This document shows positions 1 to 7,007 of a stretch of DNA of 46,584 nucleotides, piece after piece (position 1 is the stretch's first letter; each line of letters opens with the position of its first letter). The notes below the pieces were generated by a model that had not been told where the DNA came from, did no database searches, and saw only the letters and a program-made list of their open reading frames with translations. The position numbers and the translations under genes were made by a program. Source of the stretch: Bacteroidota bacterium (GTDB taxonomy: Bacteria > Bacteroidota > Bacteroidia > Sphingobacteriales > Sphingobacteriaceae); the NCBI GenBank assembly GCA_013287375.1, contig JABDDX010000010.1:1-46584 (forward strand), written 5' to 3'.

Positions 1-1014
1 AAAACATATCAGAACTACTCGCTAACATTCTCTGAGCCATGGTTGGGTGGTAAAAAACCAATTTACTTCGCGGTATCAGCTTACACGCAATTAAGCTCAA
101 CCGAAGGTGAAGTTGCCGTAACCGATCCTAACTACAACAAGTTACGTATTAACGGTGTGGGTATCACTCTTGGTAAAAAATTAAACTGGCCTGATAACTA
201 CTTCCAGTTAAACTACTCGTTAAACGTGGATCACTATAACCTGGACAACTATACCGGTTACCTGTTCCAGAATGGTACGTCATACAATATCAAGTTAACA
301 CAGGAACTTAGCCGTAACTCTTTAGATGCACCTATCTTCCCAACAACTGGTTCAAACATTAAATTTACCGCGCAGGGAACTCCGCCATATTCATTATTCA
401 ATGGTATAAACTATGCCATAGCAACACCGGAGCAACGGTACCATTTTGTAGAGTATTACAAAATGAAATTTGATGCGCAGTGGTTCACTAAAATTGTAGG
501 CAAGTTTGTATTGATGTCGCAGGTTCGTTTCGGCTTCCTGGGCGAGTATAACCAACAGGTAGGTCAATCACCTTTCGAAAGGTTTAAATTAGGTGGTGAT
601 GGTATGCAGAGTTACCAGTTCTTACAGGGTAGTGATATCATTGGCTTACGTGGTTACCAAAACTTCTCTATCATACCGGTGGGTGATAACTACACAGTTG
701 ATAACAACGTAGGTAGCCCGATATACACTAAATACACATTGGAATTGCGCCACCCGATCATCGCGAGCGAATCAGCAACTATATTTATGCTGGCCTTTGC
801 TGAGGGTGGTAACGTTTGGGATAGTTTTAGCGCTTATGATCCATTTAACATTAGGCGTTCAGTTGGTGTTGGTGCAAGAGTATTTTTACCTATATTTGGT
901 TTACTTGGACTTGATTATGGTTACGGTTTCGATAAGATACCGGGTATACCTGATGCAAACAAGGGTCAGTTTAGCTTTTCAATTTCGCAGAGCTTAAGTG
1001 GCGGGTTTAACTAA
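1..1014 (+). CDS. bamA: BamA outer-membrane assembly factor, C-terminal part (5' truncated by window edge)
   Basis: The reading frame is open from base 1 (first residues KTYQNYSLTFSEPWLGGKKP) to the TAA at 1012-1014, so the gene begins outside the window; the TTG at 43 is not a real start. About 337 residues are visible. They form the C-terminal Omp85 beta-barrel: a SEPWLGG motif, alternating aromatic/polar strands, and the conserved strand GLRGYQNFSI (LRGY/F lid-loop motif of the Omp85 family). BamA inserts beta-barrel proteins into the outer membrane. The two OmpH/Skp genes immediately downstream (15-bp gap to the first) are periplasmic chaperones that hand clients to BamA, and this gene order is usual in Bacteroidota. 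The family call is confident; the POTRA domains lie outside the window. Confidence 0.93.
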   Translation, partial: KTYQNYSLTFSEPWLGGKKPIYFAVSAYTQLSSTEGEVAVTDPNYNKLRINGVGITLGKKLNWPDNYFQLNYSLNVDHYNLDNYTGYLFQNGTSYNIKLTQELSRNSLDAPIFPTTGSNIKFTAQGTPPYSLFNGINYAIATPEQRYHFVEYYKMKFDAQWFTKIVGKFVLMSQVRFGFLGEYNQQVGQSPFERFKLGGDGMQSYQFLQGSDIIGLRGYQNFSIIPVGDNYTVDNNVGSPIYTKYTLELRHPIIASESATIFMLAFAEGGNVWDSFSAYDPFNIRRSVGVGARVFLPIFGLLGLDYGYGFDKIPGIPDANKGQFSFSISQSLSGGFN

Positions 1015-1029
1015 ATCAGGATAAAATTT

Positions 1030-1560
1030 ATGAAGAGAATAATTTTTCTATTGTTTTTTACGTTAACAGCATGCACAGGAGCATTTGCGCAACGCCTTGC
1101 CTTTGTTGATTCTGATTATATTTTAAAACACATGCCGGATTATATCTCCGTACAAAAGCAATTAAATGCACTATCAGACCAATGGCAACGCGACGTTGAT
1201 AACAAGTTTCAGGAAGTTGACCGATTGTATAAAGCCTATCAGGCTGATCAGGTTTTGATGACACCTGACATGAAAAAAAAGCGCGAACAGGAGATTGATG
1301 ATAAGGAAAAAGCCGCTAAAGATTTTCAACGCCAAAAATTTGGCCCGGATGGCGATCTGGTACAACGCAGTAATGCACTGATAAAACCAATACAAGATCG
1401 TATAGCAAAAGCAGTTCAGGAAGTTGCCGAAGGTGATGATTTGGATATGATATTTGACAAAAACAGCGAAGTTATTATGCTGTATGCTAACCCCCGGTAT
1501 GATAAAAGTGCCGAAGTAATAACAAAATTGGGTTTAAAGCCCGGAGCTCTTGCTAAATAA
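1030..1560 (+). CDS. OmpH/Skp family periplasmic chaperone (first copy)
   Basis: Protein of 176 aa with a signal peptide (MKRIIFLLFFTLTACTGAFA, cut before QRLAF). The mature part opens with the OmpH hallmark LAFVDSDYILKHMPDY and continues as a long charged coiled-coil-like helix (about residues 40-130), the tentacles of Skp. It ends with the family C-terminal strand region (DLDMIFDKNSEVIMLYANP). Skp-type chaperones hold unfolded outer-membrane proteins in the periplasm. It starts 15 bp after bamA and is followed 50 bp later by a paralogue, so the three are probably co-transcribed. The start ATG at 1030 places the signal peptide correctly. Confidence 0.9.
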   Translation: MKRIIFLLFFTLTACTGAFAQRLAFVDSDYILKHMPDYISVQKQLNALSDQWQRDVDNKFQEVDRLYKAYQADQVLMTPDMKKKREQEIDDKEKAAKDFQRQKFGPDGDLVQRSNALIKPIQDRIAKAVQEVAEGDDLDMIFDKNSEVIMLYANPRYDKSAEVITKLGLKPGALAK

Positions 1561-1610
1561 ATTATTTATATATATAATCGCACTAATTAATTAAACACAG
1601 AACAAAAACA

Positions 1611-2123
1611 ATGAAAAAATTATTAAAAGTTGCTTTAGTTGCAGTATGCATGGTAGTAGCGGGCAACTTTGCCAAAGCACAATCTAAAATCGGTTACATT
1701 AATACTAATCAATTAATGGAGTTGCTTCCTGAGATGAAAACATTGCAAACACAAATGCAGGCATACCAAAAAACTTTCTCTGATCAGTTGGCTACAATGA
1801 GCACTGAATTACAGAGCAAAGGCCAGGATTACGAAGCGAAAAGAAGCACTATGACTGATGCTTCACGTACTGCAACTGAGTCTGAATTACAAGATATGCA
1901 AACACGTATCACCACTTTCCGTGATAACGCTCAAAAACAAATCGAAGCTAAAAGCAACGAATTGTTAAAACCACTTACCGATAAAGTTCGTGCAGCTATA
2001 CAAGCTGTTGCAGCTGCTAAAGGTTACGGTTATGTGTTAGATTCATCACAAATCGAATTGATCGTATCACCTGCAGGTGATGATTTGATGGTTCCTGTAA
2101 AAGCTAAATTAGGCTTACAATAA
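1611..2123 (+). CDS. OmpH/Skp family periplasmic chaperone (second copy)
   Basis: Protein of 170 aa. The signal peptide (about residues 1-23, MKKLLKVALVAVCMVVAGN then FAKAQ) precedes SKIGYINTNQLMELLPEM, the OmpH N-terminal motif. A predicted coiled coil rich in Q, K, E and T spans about residues 45-125, and the protein ends with GYGYVLDSSQIELIVSP and the LMVPVKAKLGL tail typical of the family. It is clearly paralogous to the preceding gene but more diverged than a recent duplicate. Tandem OmpH genes behind bamA are common in Bacteroidota. The strong hairpin terminator 25 bp downstream probably ends the bamA-ompH-ompH transcript. Confidence 0.92.
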   Translation: MKKLLKVALVAVCMVVAGNFAKAQSKIGYINTNQLMELLPEMKTLQTQMQAYQKTFSDQLATMSTELQSKGQDYEAKRSTMTDASRTATESELQDMQTRITTFRDNAQKQIEAKSNELLKPLTDKVRAAIQAVAAAKGYGYVLDSSQIELIVSPAGDDLMVPVKAKLGLQ

Positions 2124-2147
2124 TCACATTATAAAATCATTTTATTT

Positions 2148-2180
2148 AAAGCGTTCCGATAATCCGGAACGCTTTTTTTA
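2148..2180 (+). terminator. Rho-independent terminator after the bamA-ompH operon
   Basis: The stem AAAGCGTTCCG (2148-2158) pairs with CGGAACGCTTT (2165-2175) around a 6-nt loop and runs into a T-tract (2173-2179). It lies 25 bp after the second ompH stop. The T-tract is shared with the promoter-like element in front of murI. Confidence 0.9.
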
Positions 2181-2186
2181 TTTTTG
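2179..2186 (+). promoter_or_regulatory. Bacteroidota -7 promoter element (TATTTTTG) for murI
   Basis: An exact TAnnTTTG match ends 5 nt before the GTG of murI. No good -33 TTTG is seen; the corresponding region is inside the terminator hairpin. If used, transcription would begin at or next to the start codon, giving a leaderless or nearly leaderless mRNA. Inferred from the motif and spacing only. Confidence 0.5.
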
Positions 2187-2191
2187 TATCA

Positions 2192-3025
2192 GTGCTAAAT
2201 AATAAACCCATAGGTATTTTTGATTCCGGCTACGGTGGCTTAACCGTATTTCGTTCCATTGCTGATCAATTACCACAGTATGATTATGTGTATTTAGGCG
2301 ATACCGCGCGCGCGCCATACGGCAATCGCTCATTCAGCGCAATACATCAATATACCTGGGAGTGTGTGCAGCAATTGTTTAAGATGGGATGCCCATTGGT
2401 GATCCTGGCCTGCAATACCGCATCTGCTAAAGCATTACGCACCATCCAGCAACAAGATCTTAAAACCGAAGATCCGTCAAAACGTGTATTAGGCGTAATC
2501 CGCCCTACAGCCGAAGTAATTGGCAATTATACCAAAACCAACGAGATAGGGGTTCTCGGCACTAAAGGTACCGTGCAATCAGGCTCATATTTGCTCGAGA
2601 TCGAGAAGTTTTCTCCCGAGCTAAAAGTTTACCAGAAAGCCTGCCCGCTGTGGGTGCCGCTTATTGAAAACGGCGAACACGACAAACCCGGCGCCGATTA
2701 TTTTGTAAAAGAATACCTGGATCAGATATTGGCACAATCGCCCGATATTGATACCATTCTACTCGCCTGTACCCACTACCCGTTAATGCAGGACAAGATC
2801 CAGGCCTATCTGCCCAAACACATCCAAACCGTTGCACAAGGCGATATTGTAGCCAAAAGTTTAATCGACTACCTGCAACGCCATCCCGAAATGGAGCAAT
2901 CCATCACCCAAAACGGCACCCAGCATTTCTTCACCACAACAGATGATACTACCGATTTTGACCTGCACGCCACCAGTTTTTTCGGCGCACCGGTAAAATC
3001 ACAATCAGTAGTGACAAAAGGATAA
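2192..3025 (+). CDS. murI: Glutamate racemase
   Basis: Protein of 277 aa, normal length for MurI. It interconverts L- and D-glutamate to supply D-Glu for peptidoglycan. The N-terminal motif GIFDSGYGGLTV carries the conserved Asp11-Ser12. The two catalytic cysteines are C74 in ILACNTAS and C193 in LLACTHYP, with the expected substrate-binding region LGDTARAPYG at 35-44. The start is GTG; translation from 2192 gives the usual short N-terminus before the first strand, and no ATG fits. It sits directly after the bamA-ompH terminator with its own -7 element, so it is probably transcribed on its own. Downstream is a 544-bp repeat-rich, gene-free stretch. Confidence 0.95.
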   Translation: MLNNKPIGIFDSGYGGLTVFRSIADQLPQYDYVYLGDTARAPYGNRSFSAIHQYTWECVQQLFKMGCPLVILACNTASAKALRTIQQQDLKTEDPSKRVLGVIRPTAEVIGNYTKTNEIGVLGTKGTVQSGSYLLEIEKFSPELKVYQKACPLWVPLIENGEHDKPGADYFVKEYLDQILAQSPDIDTILLACTHYPLMQDKIQAYLPKHIQTVAQGDIVAKSLIDYLQRHPEMEQSITQNGTQHFFTTTDDTTDFDLHATSFFGAPVKSQSVVTKG

Positions 3026-3035
3026 AATATTTTTT

Positions 3036-3097
3036 CACCCTCTTTCCGCCGCAGGCGAAGAGAGGGTCGACCAGCGCAGCGTAGTCGGGGTGAGTCG
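3036..3097. repeat. Intergenic palindromic repeat, family A, copy 1
   Basis: An imperfect hairpin ACCCTCTTTCCGCC (3037-3050) - GCA - GGCGAAGAGAGGGT (3054-3067) is followed by TCGACCAGCGCAGCGTAGTC and GGGGTGAGTC. A second copy with the same architecture lies at 3434-3489. No reading frame or transposase is attached. It resembles REP-type dispersed palindromes; its genome copy number cannot be seen here. Confidence 0.75.
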
Positions 3098-3150
3098 ATG
3101 TCCGTAGTCAAGGAAAAAGCTCTGGCTCTGTGCGATTCCCTCGGGAGGGG

Positions 3151-3353
3151 CAATGTCATTAAGTTAAGCCTAAAACCCCGTAGGGGTTATATGTTGGTAG
3201 AAAATAAAACGAGATAAATACCGTGCCGCAGGTACGTAACCTACATGTTACGTACCTACGGCACGCCAAATGGTTTAAAATGCTATCTGCTACCAACATT
3301 TTGTTCCTATGGAGCATCGTTAAAATTACATTTTTCTTAACTTGATGACATTG
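3151..3353. repeat. Nested 203-bp inverted-repeat element between murI and nuoH
   Basis: Three layers of complementarity nest around one centre. The outer arms CAATGTCATTAAGTTAA (3151-3167) and TTAACTTGATGACATTG (3337-3353) have one mismatch. The middle arms ATGTTGGTAG (3191-3200) and CTACCAACAT (3290-3299) are perfect. The inner arms at 3223-3240 and 3247-3264 match at 17 of 18 positions, including GGTACGTAAC/GTTACGTACC, around a 6-nt loop. A further small palindrome AACCCCGTAGGGGTT lies at 3174-3188. GGGAGGGG occurs just outside both ends (3144-3151 and 3355-3362). No ORF of gene quality exists here. It could be a structured RNA or a small non-autonomous mobile element. Confidence 0.8.
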
Positions 3354-3433
3354 TGGGAGGGGTAATGTCGCGCACTGACAAAACACTGTCACCACCATTC
3401 CCAAAATAATTCCCGAAATTTGAATTGTTCTTT

Positions 3434-3489
3434 ACCTCTCTGCGCCGCAGGCGGAGAGAGGTCGACGAGCGCAGCAACGTCGGGTGAGT
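3434..3489. repeat. Intergenic palindromic repeat, family A, copy 2
   Basis: The hairpin ACCTCTCTGCGCC (3434-3446) - GCA - GGCGGAGAGAGGT (3450-3462) has one mismatch and is followed by CGACGAGCGCAGCAACGTCG and GGTGAGT. It has the same layout as the copy at 3036-3097. Together with the nested element at 3151-3353 these repeats fill most of the gene-free interval 3026-3569. Confidence 0.75.
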
Positions 3490-3542
3490 AAAAAAGTCTA
3501 CCCTTTCAACAGAGATTTAAACACCTCTTCAACATAATTTAT

Positions 3543-3550
3543 TAAGTTTG
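3543..3550 (+). promoter_or_regulatory. Bacteroidota -7 promoter element (TAAGTTTG) for nuoH
   Basis: An exact TAnnTTTG match 19 bp before the TTG start of nuoH. It predicts a leader of roughly a dozen bases and supports both the TTG start and an independent transcript beginning at nuoH. No convincing -33 TTTG was found. Confidence 0.5.
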
Positions 3551-3569
3551 CAGTTACCATAAAAATACA

Positions 3570-4640
3570 TTGAGTTTTTACCTTACATATTTCGCAATTG
3601 GTATCGGGCTGTTCGCGTTTTCAGCCGTATTTGCCTTGGTTGGCGTATATGCCGAGCGTAAGGTATCCGCATTTATTCAAGACCGTTTGGGCCCAACCGA
3701 AACCGGCAAATTCGGTATGCTGCAAACCCTGGCCGATGGCTTAAAACTAATCCAAAAAGAACTAATTGTTCCTACCGCCGCTGATAAGCTGCTATTCATC
3801 ATGGCGCCGGCTATCATTTTCATAGCCGTATATATGGGCTTCGCCGCTATGCCCTGGGGGCCGGGATTGGTTCCAACAAGTTTAAACTTAGGTTTATACT
3901 ACGTTTTCGCAATCATCTCCATCGAAACATTAGGCATACTAATGGCCGGCTGGGGATCAAATAATAAATACTCCATTTTAGGATCGATGCGTTCCGTAGC
4001 GCAAATCATTTCTTACGAAATCCCGGCTGGTTTTGCCATCATCTCCGTAGTGATGATCGCGCAATCATTAAATATGCAAACCATCGCAACGCAGCAAGGC
4101 ATATTATCAACCGAAGGCGTGAAGTTTTTTGGCTTTTGGGATGTATCCAAAATAGGCGGCATATTCGCCTGGAATATTTTCAGGGCTCCGCATTTGCTCA
4201 TCGCTTTTGTAATTTACTTTATCGCCTCATTGGCTGAAAGTAACCGTGCCCCATTTGATATCCCTGAAGCAGAATCCGAACTTGTAGCAGGCTTTCATAC
4301 CGAATATACCGGGATGCGTTTTGCATTCGTGTTTTTCTCAGAATATTCGATGATGTTTTTAGTGTCGATGATCAGCGTGGTGCTCTTCTTAGGCGCATGG
4401 AACACCCCGCTGCCAAATATCGGCGCAGTACACTTAGCCGACTGGACAACAGGCAACGGCTGGGGTATCATCTGGATACTAATAAAAAGTTTAGCCCTGG
4501 TAGGCATCCAAATGTGGATCCGGTGGACATTACCCCGCCTCCGTGTAGATCAGCTAATGAGCCTGTGTTGGAAAGTACTAACACCACTCGCGTTTGCCTG
4601 CATGCTGATATCAGGCATATGGCGAGTGTTTTTAATGTAG
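3570..4640 (+). CDS. nuoH: NADH-quinone oxidoreductase subunit H
   Basis: Protein of 356 aa and the membrane subunit that forms the quinone site of complex I with NuoB/D/I. Family hallmarks are AERKVSAFIQDRLGPTETGK (about 28-47), LADGLKLIQKE, NRAPFDIPEAESELVAGFHT (quinone-cavity loop with conserved acidic residues) and TEYTGMRFAFVF. About eight transmembrane segments are evident. The start is TTG: an in-frame stop occurs at 3543-3545 and no ATG or GTG lies between it and 3570. It is the first gene of a nuoHIJKLMN run; nuoA-G are not in the window and murI lies upstream, so the complex I genes are split or begin here from a separate promoter. Confidence 0.95.
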   Translation: MSFYLTYFAIGIGLFAFSAVFALVGVYAERKVSAFIQDRLGPTETGKFGMLQTLADGLKLIQKELIVPTAADKLLFIMAPAIIFIAVYMGFAAMPWGPGLVPTSLNLGLYYVFAIISIETLGILMAGWGSNNKYSILGSMRSVAQIISYEIPAGFAIISVVMIAQSLNMQTIATQQGILSTEGVKFFGFWDVSKIGGIFAWNIFRAPHLLIAFVIYFIASLAESNRAPFDIPEAESELVAGFHTEYTGMRFAFVFFSEYSMMFLVSMISVVLFLGAWNTPLPNIGAVHLADWTTGNGWGIIWILIKSLALVGIQMWIRWTLPRLRVDQLMSLCWKVLTPLAFACMLISGIWRVFLM

Positions 4641-4660
4641 ATAAGAGCAAAAGAACAAAA

Positions 4661-4710
4661 AGCACAAGCCCTGTGCGGTTCCCCTAATGAGAGGGAGCAA
4701 GGGTGTGTTA
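4661..4710. repeat. Repeat-like segment between nuoH and nuoI (family B)
   Basis: Segment with AAGCCCTGTGCGGTTCCCCT followed by AATGAGAGGG and AAGGGTGTG. It resembles 3124-3156 (CTCTGTGCGATTCCCTCGGG then AGGGG) and the core of the nuoL-nuoM spacer at 9121-9172 (CAATTCCCCTCTCGAGAGGG then GGGAGGGGTGTGTT). This suggests a dispersed family with a CCCCT/AGGGG stem. The similarity was judged by eye and is imperfect. Confidence 0.5.
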
Positions 4711-4856
4711 AACAATAGAAAGTAGAAAAGTAATTAACATTATAAATCAACGAAATCATTAAATCACTAAAATCAACGGTCAACGGATTTACCACTGCAT
4801 GGAAAGGCCTTAGCCTTACCATTAGGCATCTTTTTGCCTCAAACGCTAAAAGAAAA

Positions 4857-5351
4857 GTGGTTCCCGCCAGCGATAATAATTACTTTAAACAGCTCGAAGG
4901 CACCAACACCATACAATACCCCAAACAATCATTACCTATACCCGAAGTCGGCCGTTACCAGTTAGATGTGGAAATGGACGATTGCATTGTATGCGACCTT
5001 TGCGCCAAAATATGCCCTGTAAATTGCATTGACATTGAATCAATCAAAGCCACAGAAGTAATTGGCCAAACATCCGATGGTTCCAAAAAAATGCTTTATG
5101 CAGCCAAGTTCGATATCGATATGGCCAAATGCATGTATTGCGGACTTTGCACCATAGTTTGCCCAACCGAATGCATCGTAATGACCAATCAATACGATAG
5201 AACCGTTTTCGAGCTAAGTGATCTTACCTACAAATTCTCGGATATGACCGCCGAAGAAGCTGCCGAAAAGCAAGCTCTACTGGATAAGCAATTAGCCGAA
5301 AAACAAGCCGCTAAATTAGCAGCCATGAAACAAAAGGAGGGAGGTGCATGA
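4857..5351 (+). CDS. nuoI: NADH-quinone oxidoreductase subunit I (2x[4Fe-4S] ferredoxin)
   Basis: Peripheral-arm subunit carrying clusters N6a and N6b that pass electrons towards the quinone site. Two ferredoxin motifs are visible: CIVCDLCAKICP (about residues 42-53) and CMYCGLCTIVCP (about 91-102), each with a fourth Cys-Pro. The first canonical start is the GTG at 4857 (164 aa). However, the same frame upstream, back to the stop at 4743-4745, encodes residues that look like the NuoI amphipathic N-terminus (STVNGFTTAWKGLSLTIRHL then FASNAKRK). No ATG, GTG or TTG lies in that part, so the true start may be ATT at 4758 or ATC at 4755. The stop overlaps nuoJ by 4 bp (ATGA). The C-terminal tail is a charged Ala/Lys/Glu helix. 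Confidence 0.93.
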   Translation: MVPASDNNYFKQLEGTNTIQYPKQSLPIPEVGRYQLDVEMDDCIVCDLCAKICPVNCIDIESIKATEVIGQTSDGSKKMLYAAKFDIDMAKCMYCGLCTIVCPTECIVMTNQYDRTVFELSDLTYKFSDMTAEEAAEKQALLDKQLAEKQAAKLAAMKQKEGGA

Positions 5352-5896
5352 ATTTAGTACAGATGCTTTTCTACGTAATGGCCTTTATTACTTTAGCTTC
5401 GGCCATTTTTGTGGCAGTGAGTAAAACTTTGGTAAGGTCTATCTTCATGTTCTTCATTACGCTGTTTGCTTTTGCAGGTCTGTATGTTTTGGCTTTGGCC
5501 GATTTCGTGGCGATAACCCAAATTGTAATATACGTCGGCGGCATCTTAGTACTGATACTATTTGCCTTCATGCTATCTGGCCGCGAAACTTTGGATGCAT
5601 TACAAAAACAAAAAAATCAATTCATCAGCGCCAATAAAGTAGCTGCATTATTTTTGGCAGCGATATTCTTTATTGTTTTGCTGAATATGGTTCTTAAAGT
5701 AGATGCTGATCATCTGCCCTGGATAACCAACGCGATAAAAACCAATAACGTCATCACGCCAACCAGCATCACCACAGATAACATCGGCATTAATTTAATG
5801 ACACGCTATTTGCTGCCATTCGAAGCAATATCTATTTTATTAATGATGGCACTTGTAGGCGCTGCCCATCTATCACGAAAGGAGCAAACGCTATGA
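5348..5896 (+). CDS. nuoJ: NADH-quinone oxidoreductase subunit J
   Basis: Protein of 182 aa with five hydrophobic segments. The conserved NuoJ core FAGLYVLALADFVAITQIVI then YVGGILVLILFAFML contains the pi-bulge helix region of TM3 that links the quinone cavity to the antiporter subunits. Family length is about 165-185 aa. The ATG overlaps the nuoI stop (ATGA), and its own stop overlaps the nuoK ATG in the same way, indicating tight translational coupling. Confidence 0.93.
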   Translation: MNLVQMLFYVMAFITLASAIFVAVSKTLVRSIFMFFITLFAFAGLYVLALADFVAITQIVIYVGGILVLILFAFMLSGRETLDALQKQKNQFISANKVAALFLAAIFFIVLLNMVLKVDADHLPWITNAIKTNNVITPTSITTDNIGINLMTRYLLPFEAISILLMMALVGAAHLSRKEQTL

Positions 5897-6201
5897 TATC
5901 ATTAACCGATTTCCTGGTGGTAAGCGCGGCGCTGTTTTGCATTGGCCTGTTTATGGTGGTATCCAAAAGCAACGCCATACAGATATTGATAGGTATTGAA
6001 CTAATGCTGAACGCCGCCATCCTAAACCTGGTAGCCTTCGGTAAATACGACCGCTTAAACAACGGCGGACAACTATTCGCTTTATTTGCTATTGTACTGG
6101 CCGCCGCCACAACAGCCGTGGCTTTGGCTATCATACTGAACGTTTACCGTCGCTATAAAACCATCGACCCTAATAAAGTCGACAAACTGAGGGATGAATA
6201 A
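5893..6201 (+). CDS. nuoK: NADH-quinone oxidoreductase subunit K
   Basis: Protein of 102 aa, exactly the family size, with three transmembrane helices. The motif IQILIGIELMLNAAILNLVA contains the conserved membrane Glu of the proton path, and the following helix ALFAIVLAAATTAVALAI carries the usual small-residue-rich face. The start ATG overlaps nuoJ by 4 bp. The stop TAA shares its last base with the ATG of the next gene at 6201, which is not a complex I subunit. Confidence 0.95.
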   Translation: MISLTDFLVVSAALFCIGLFMVVSKSNAIQILIGIELMLNAAILNLVAFGKYDRLNNGGQLFALFAIVLAAATTAVALAIILNVYRRYKTIDPNKVDKLRDE

Positions 6202-6680
6202 TGAGAGTTTTAACCATCATATTTTGTTTGTTTATATCGGTAAACGCCTTAGCGCAAACTACCGGTAACGAACCATTGTACATTGTTGATGGAAAAATAG
6301 TCCCATCAATCAAGGACCTTAAATCCCACGATATTTATGAAACGGCTCTTTTGTCAGATTCAACAGCGATAGGCATTTACGGTAAGCAAGCTACAAACGG
6401 AGCCATGATAGTAACTACTATGAAGGGCCAGGCTGTTATCTACCAAAAAAAGCTGATCCCTTTCTCTGAAAAATACAAGAACTACTTAGCAAAGAAGGGT
6501 AACGATGATAACCTATCCTACGTTATCAACAATACAATGCTGATAGCACGCACGAAACATACCGTTGAAGAGTTATCTGAACTAGATCCGGCCAATATTA
6601 AAAAAGTGGAATTTAAGACCGTCCGCCAATTTAAAACCGACGCTACCGTAGTAATTACCACTAACAACGATGACCAATGA
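6201..6680 (+). CDS. Exported protein with SusC/TonB plug-like motifs, inserted in the nuo operon
   Basis: Protein of 159 aa of unknown function. A signal peptide (MRVLTIIFCLFISVNALAQ) predicts export. Residues about 25-73 (PLYIVDGKIV ... IYGKQATNGAMIVTT) match the plug-domain signature of SusC-type TonB receptors (LYVIDG ... IYGxxGANGVIxITTK), but there is no beta-barrel. A second, weaker copy of the pattern follows: YVINNTMLI, LDPANIKKVEF and ATVVITTN near the C-terminus. The start overlaps the nuoK stop by 1 bp and the end overlaps the next gene by 4 bp, so it is embedded in the complex I transcript. A stand-alone periplasmic or lipid-facing role is possible; no function is assigned. Confidence 0.8.
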   Translation: MRVLTIIFCLFISVNALAQTTGNEPLYIVDGKIVPSIKDLKSHDIYETALLSDSTAIGIYGKQATNGAMIVTTMKGQAVIYQKKLIPFSEKYKNYLAKKGNDDNLSYVINNTMLIARTKHTVEELSELDPANIKKVEFKTVRQFKTDATVVITTNNDDQ

Positions 6681-7006
6681 AGAAATTGATACTTATATTT
6701 TTCTTGTTCTTGTCCGTTAGTGCTTTAGCACAAACCAAAGATTCGGTAAATAAGTCAGGATCAACCAAAAGCATATGCATATGTGCTCCGCCTGATACAA
6801 CTAAAAAACCGCCATTATATATAATTGACGATAAAATTGTGAAAGGGAACATTGACAAACTTAATCCAAATGATATATTAAGCATCAGTGTATTAAAAGG
6901 CGATTCCACTACAGCCAAATACGGTTCTGCGGGTGACAATGGAGTTATTATCATAACAACCAAACAAGCCAAAACAGATACATTAAAACAAGCCATTAAA
7001 AAATAA
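6677..7006 (+). CDS. Small exported protein with a SusC/TonB plug-like motif, inserted in the nuo operon
   Basis: Protein of 109 aa. Signal peptide MKKLILIFFLFLSVSALAQ, then a short linker with a Cys pair (C34 and C36, SICICAPP), then a single plug-like unit at about 46-96: PLYIIDDKIV, LNPNDILSISVLKGDSTTA, KYGSAGDNGVIIITTK. This is the SusC plug consensus (LNPNDIESIEVLKD...A.YGsrgaNGVIIITTK) with no barrel. It starts inside the preceding gene (ATGA overlap), and the TTG of nuoL follows 1 bp after its stop, so it is translated as part of the nuo operon. It is paralogous to its upstream neighbour. Function unknown. Confidence 0.8.
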   Translation: MKKLILIFFLFLSVSALAQTKDSVNKSGSTKSICICAPPDTTKKPPLYIIDDKIVKGNIDKLNPNDILSISVLKGDSTTAKYGSAGDNGVIIITTKQAKTDTLKQAIKK

Positions 7007-7007
7007 T

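Noticed and set aside
2869..3159. Minus-strand open frame of 96 codons overlapping the end of murI
   Set aside because: It overlaps murI coding sequence and a palindromic repeat, and the predicted protein (Arg/Ser-rich) resembles no family.
3159..3404. Minus-strand open frame of 81 codons between murI and nuoH
   Set aside because: It lies across the nested inverted repeat and has no domain or signal; a by-product of repeat symmetry.
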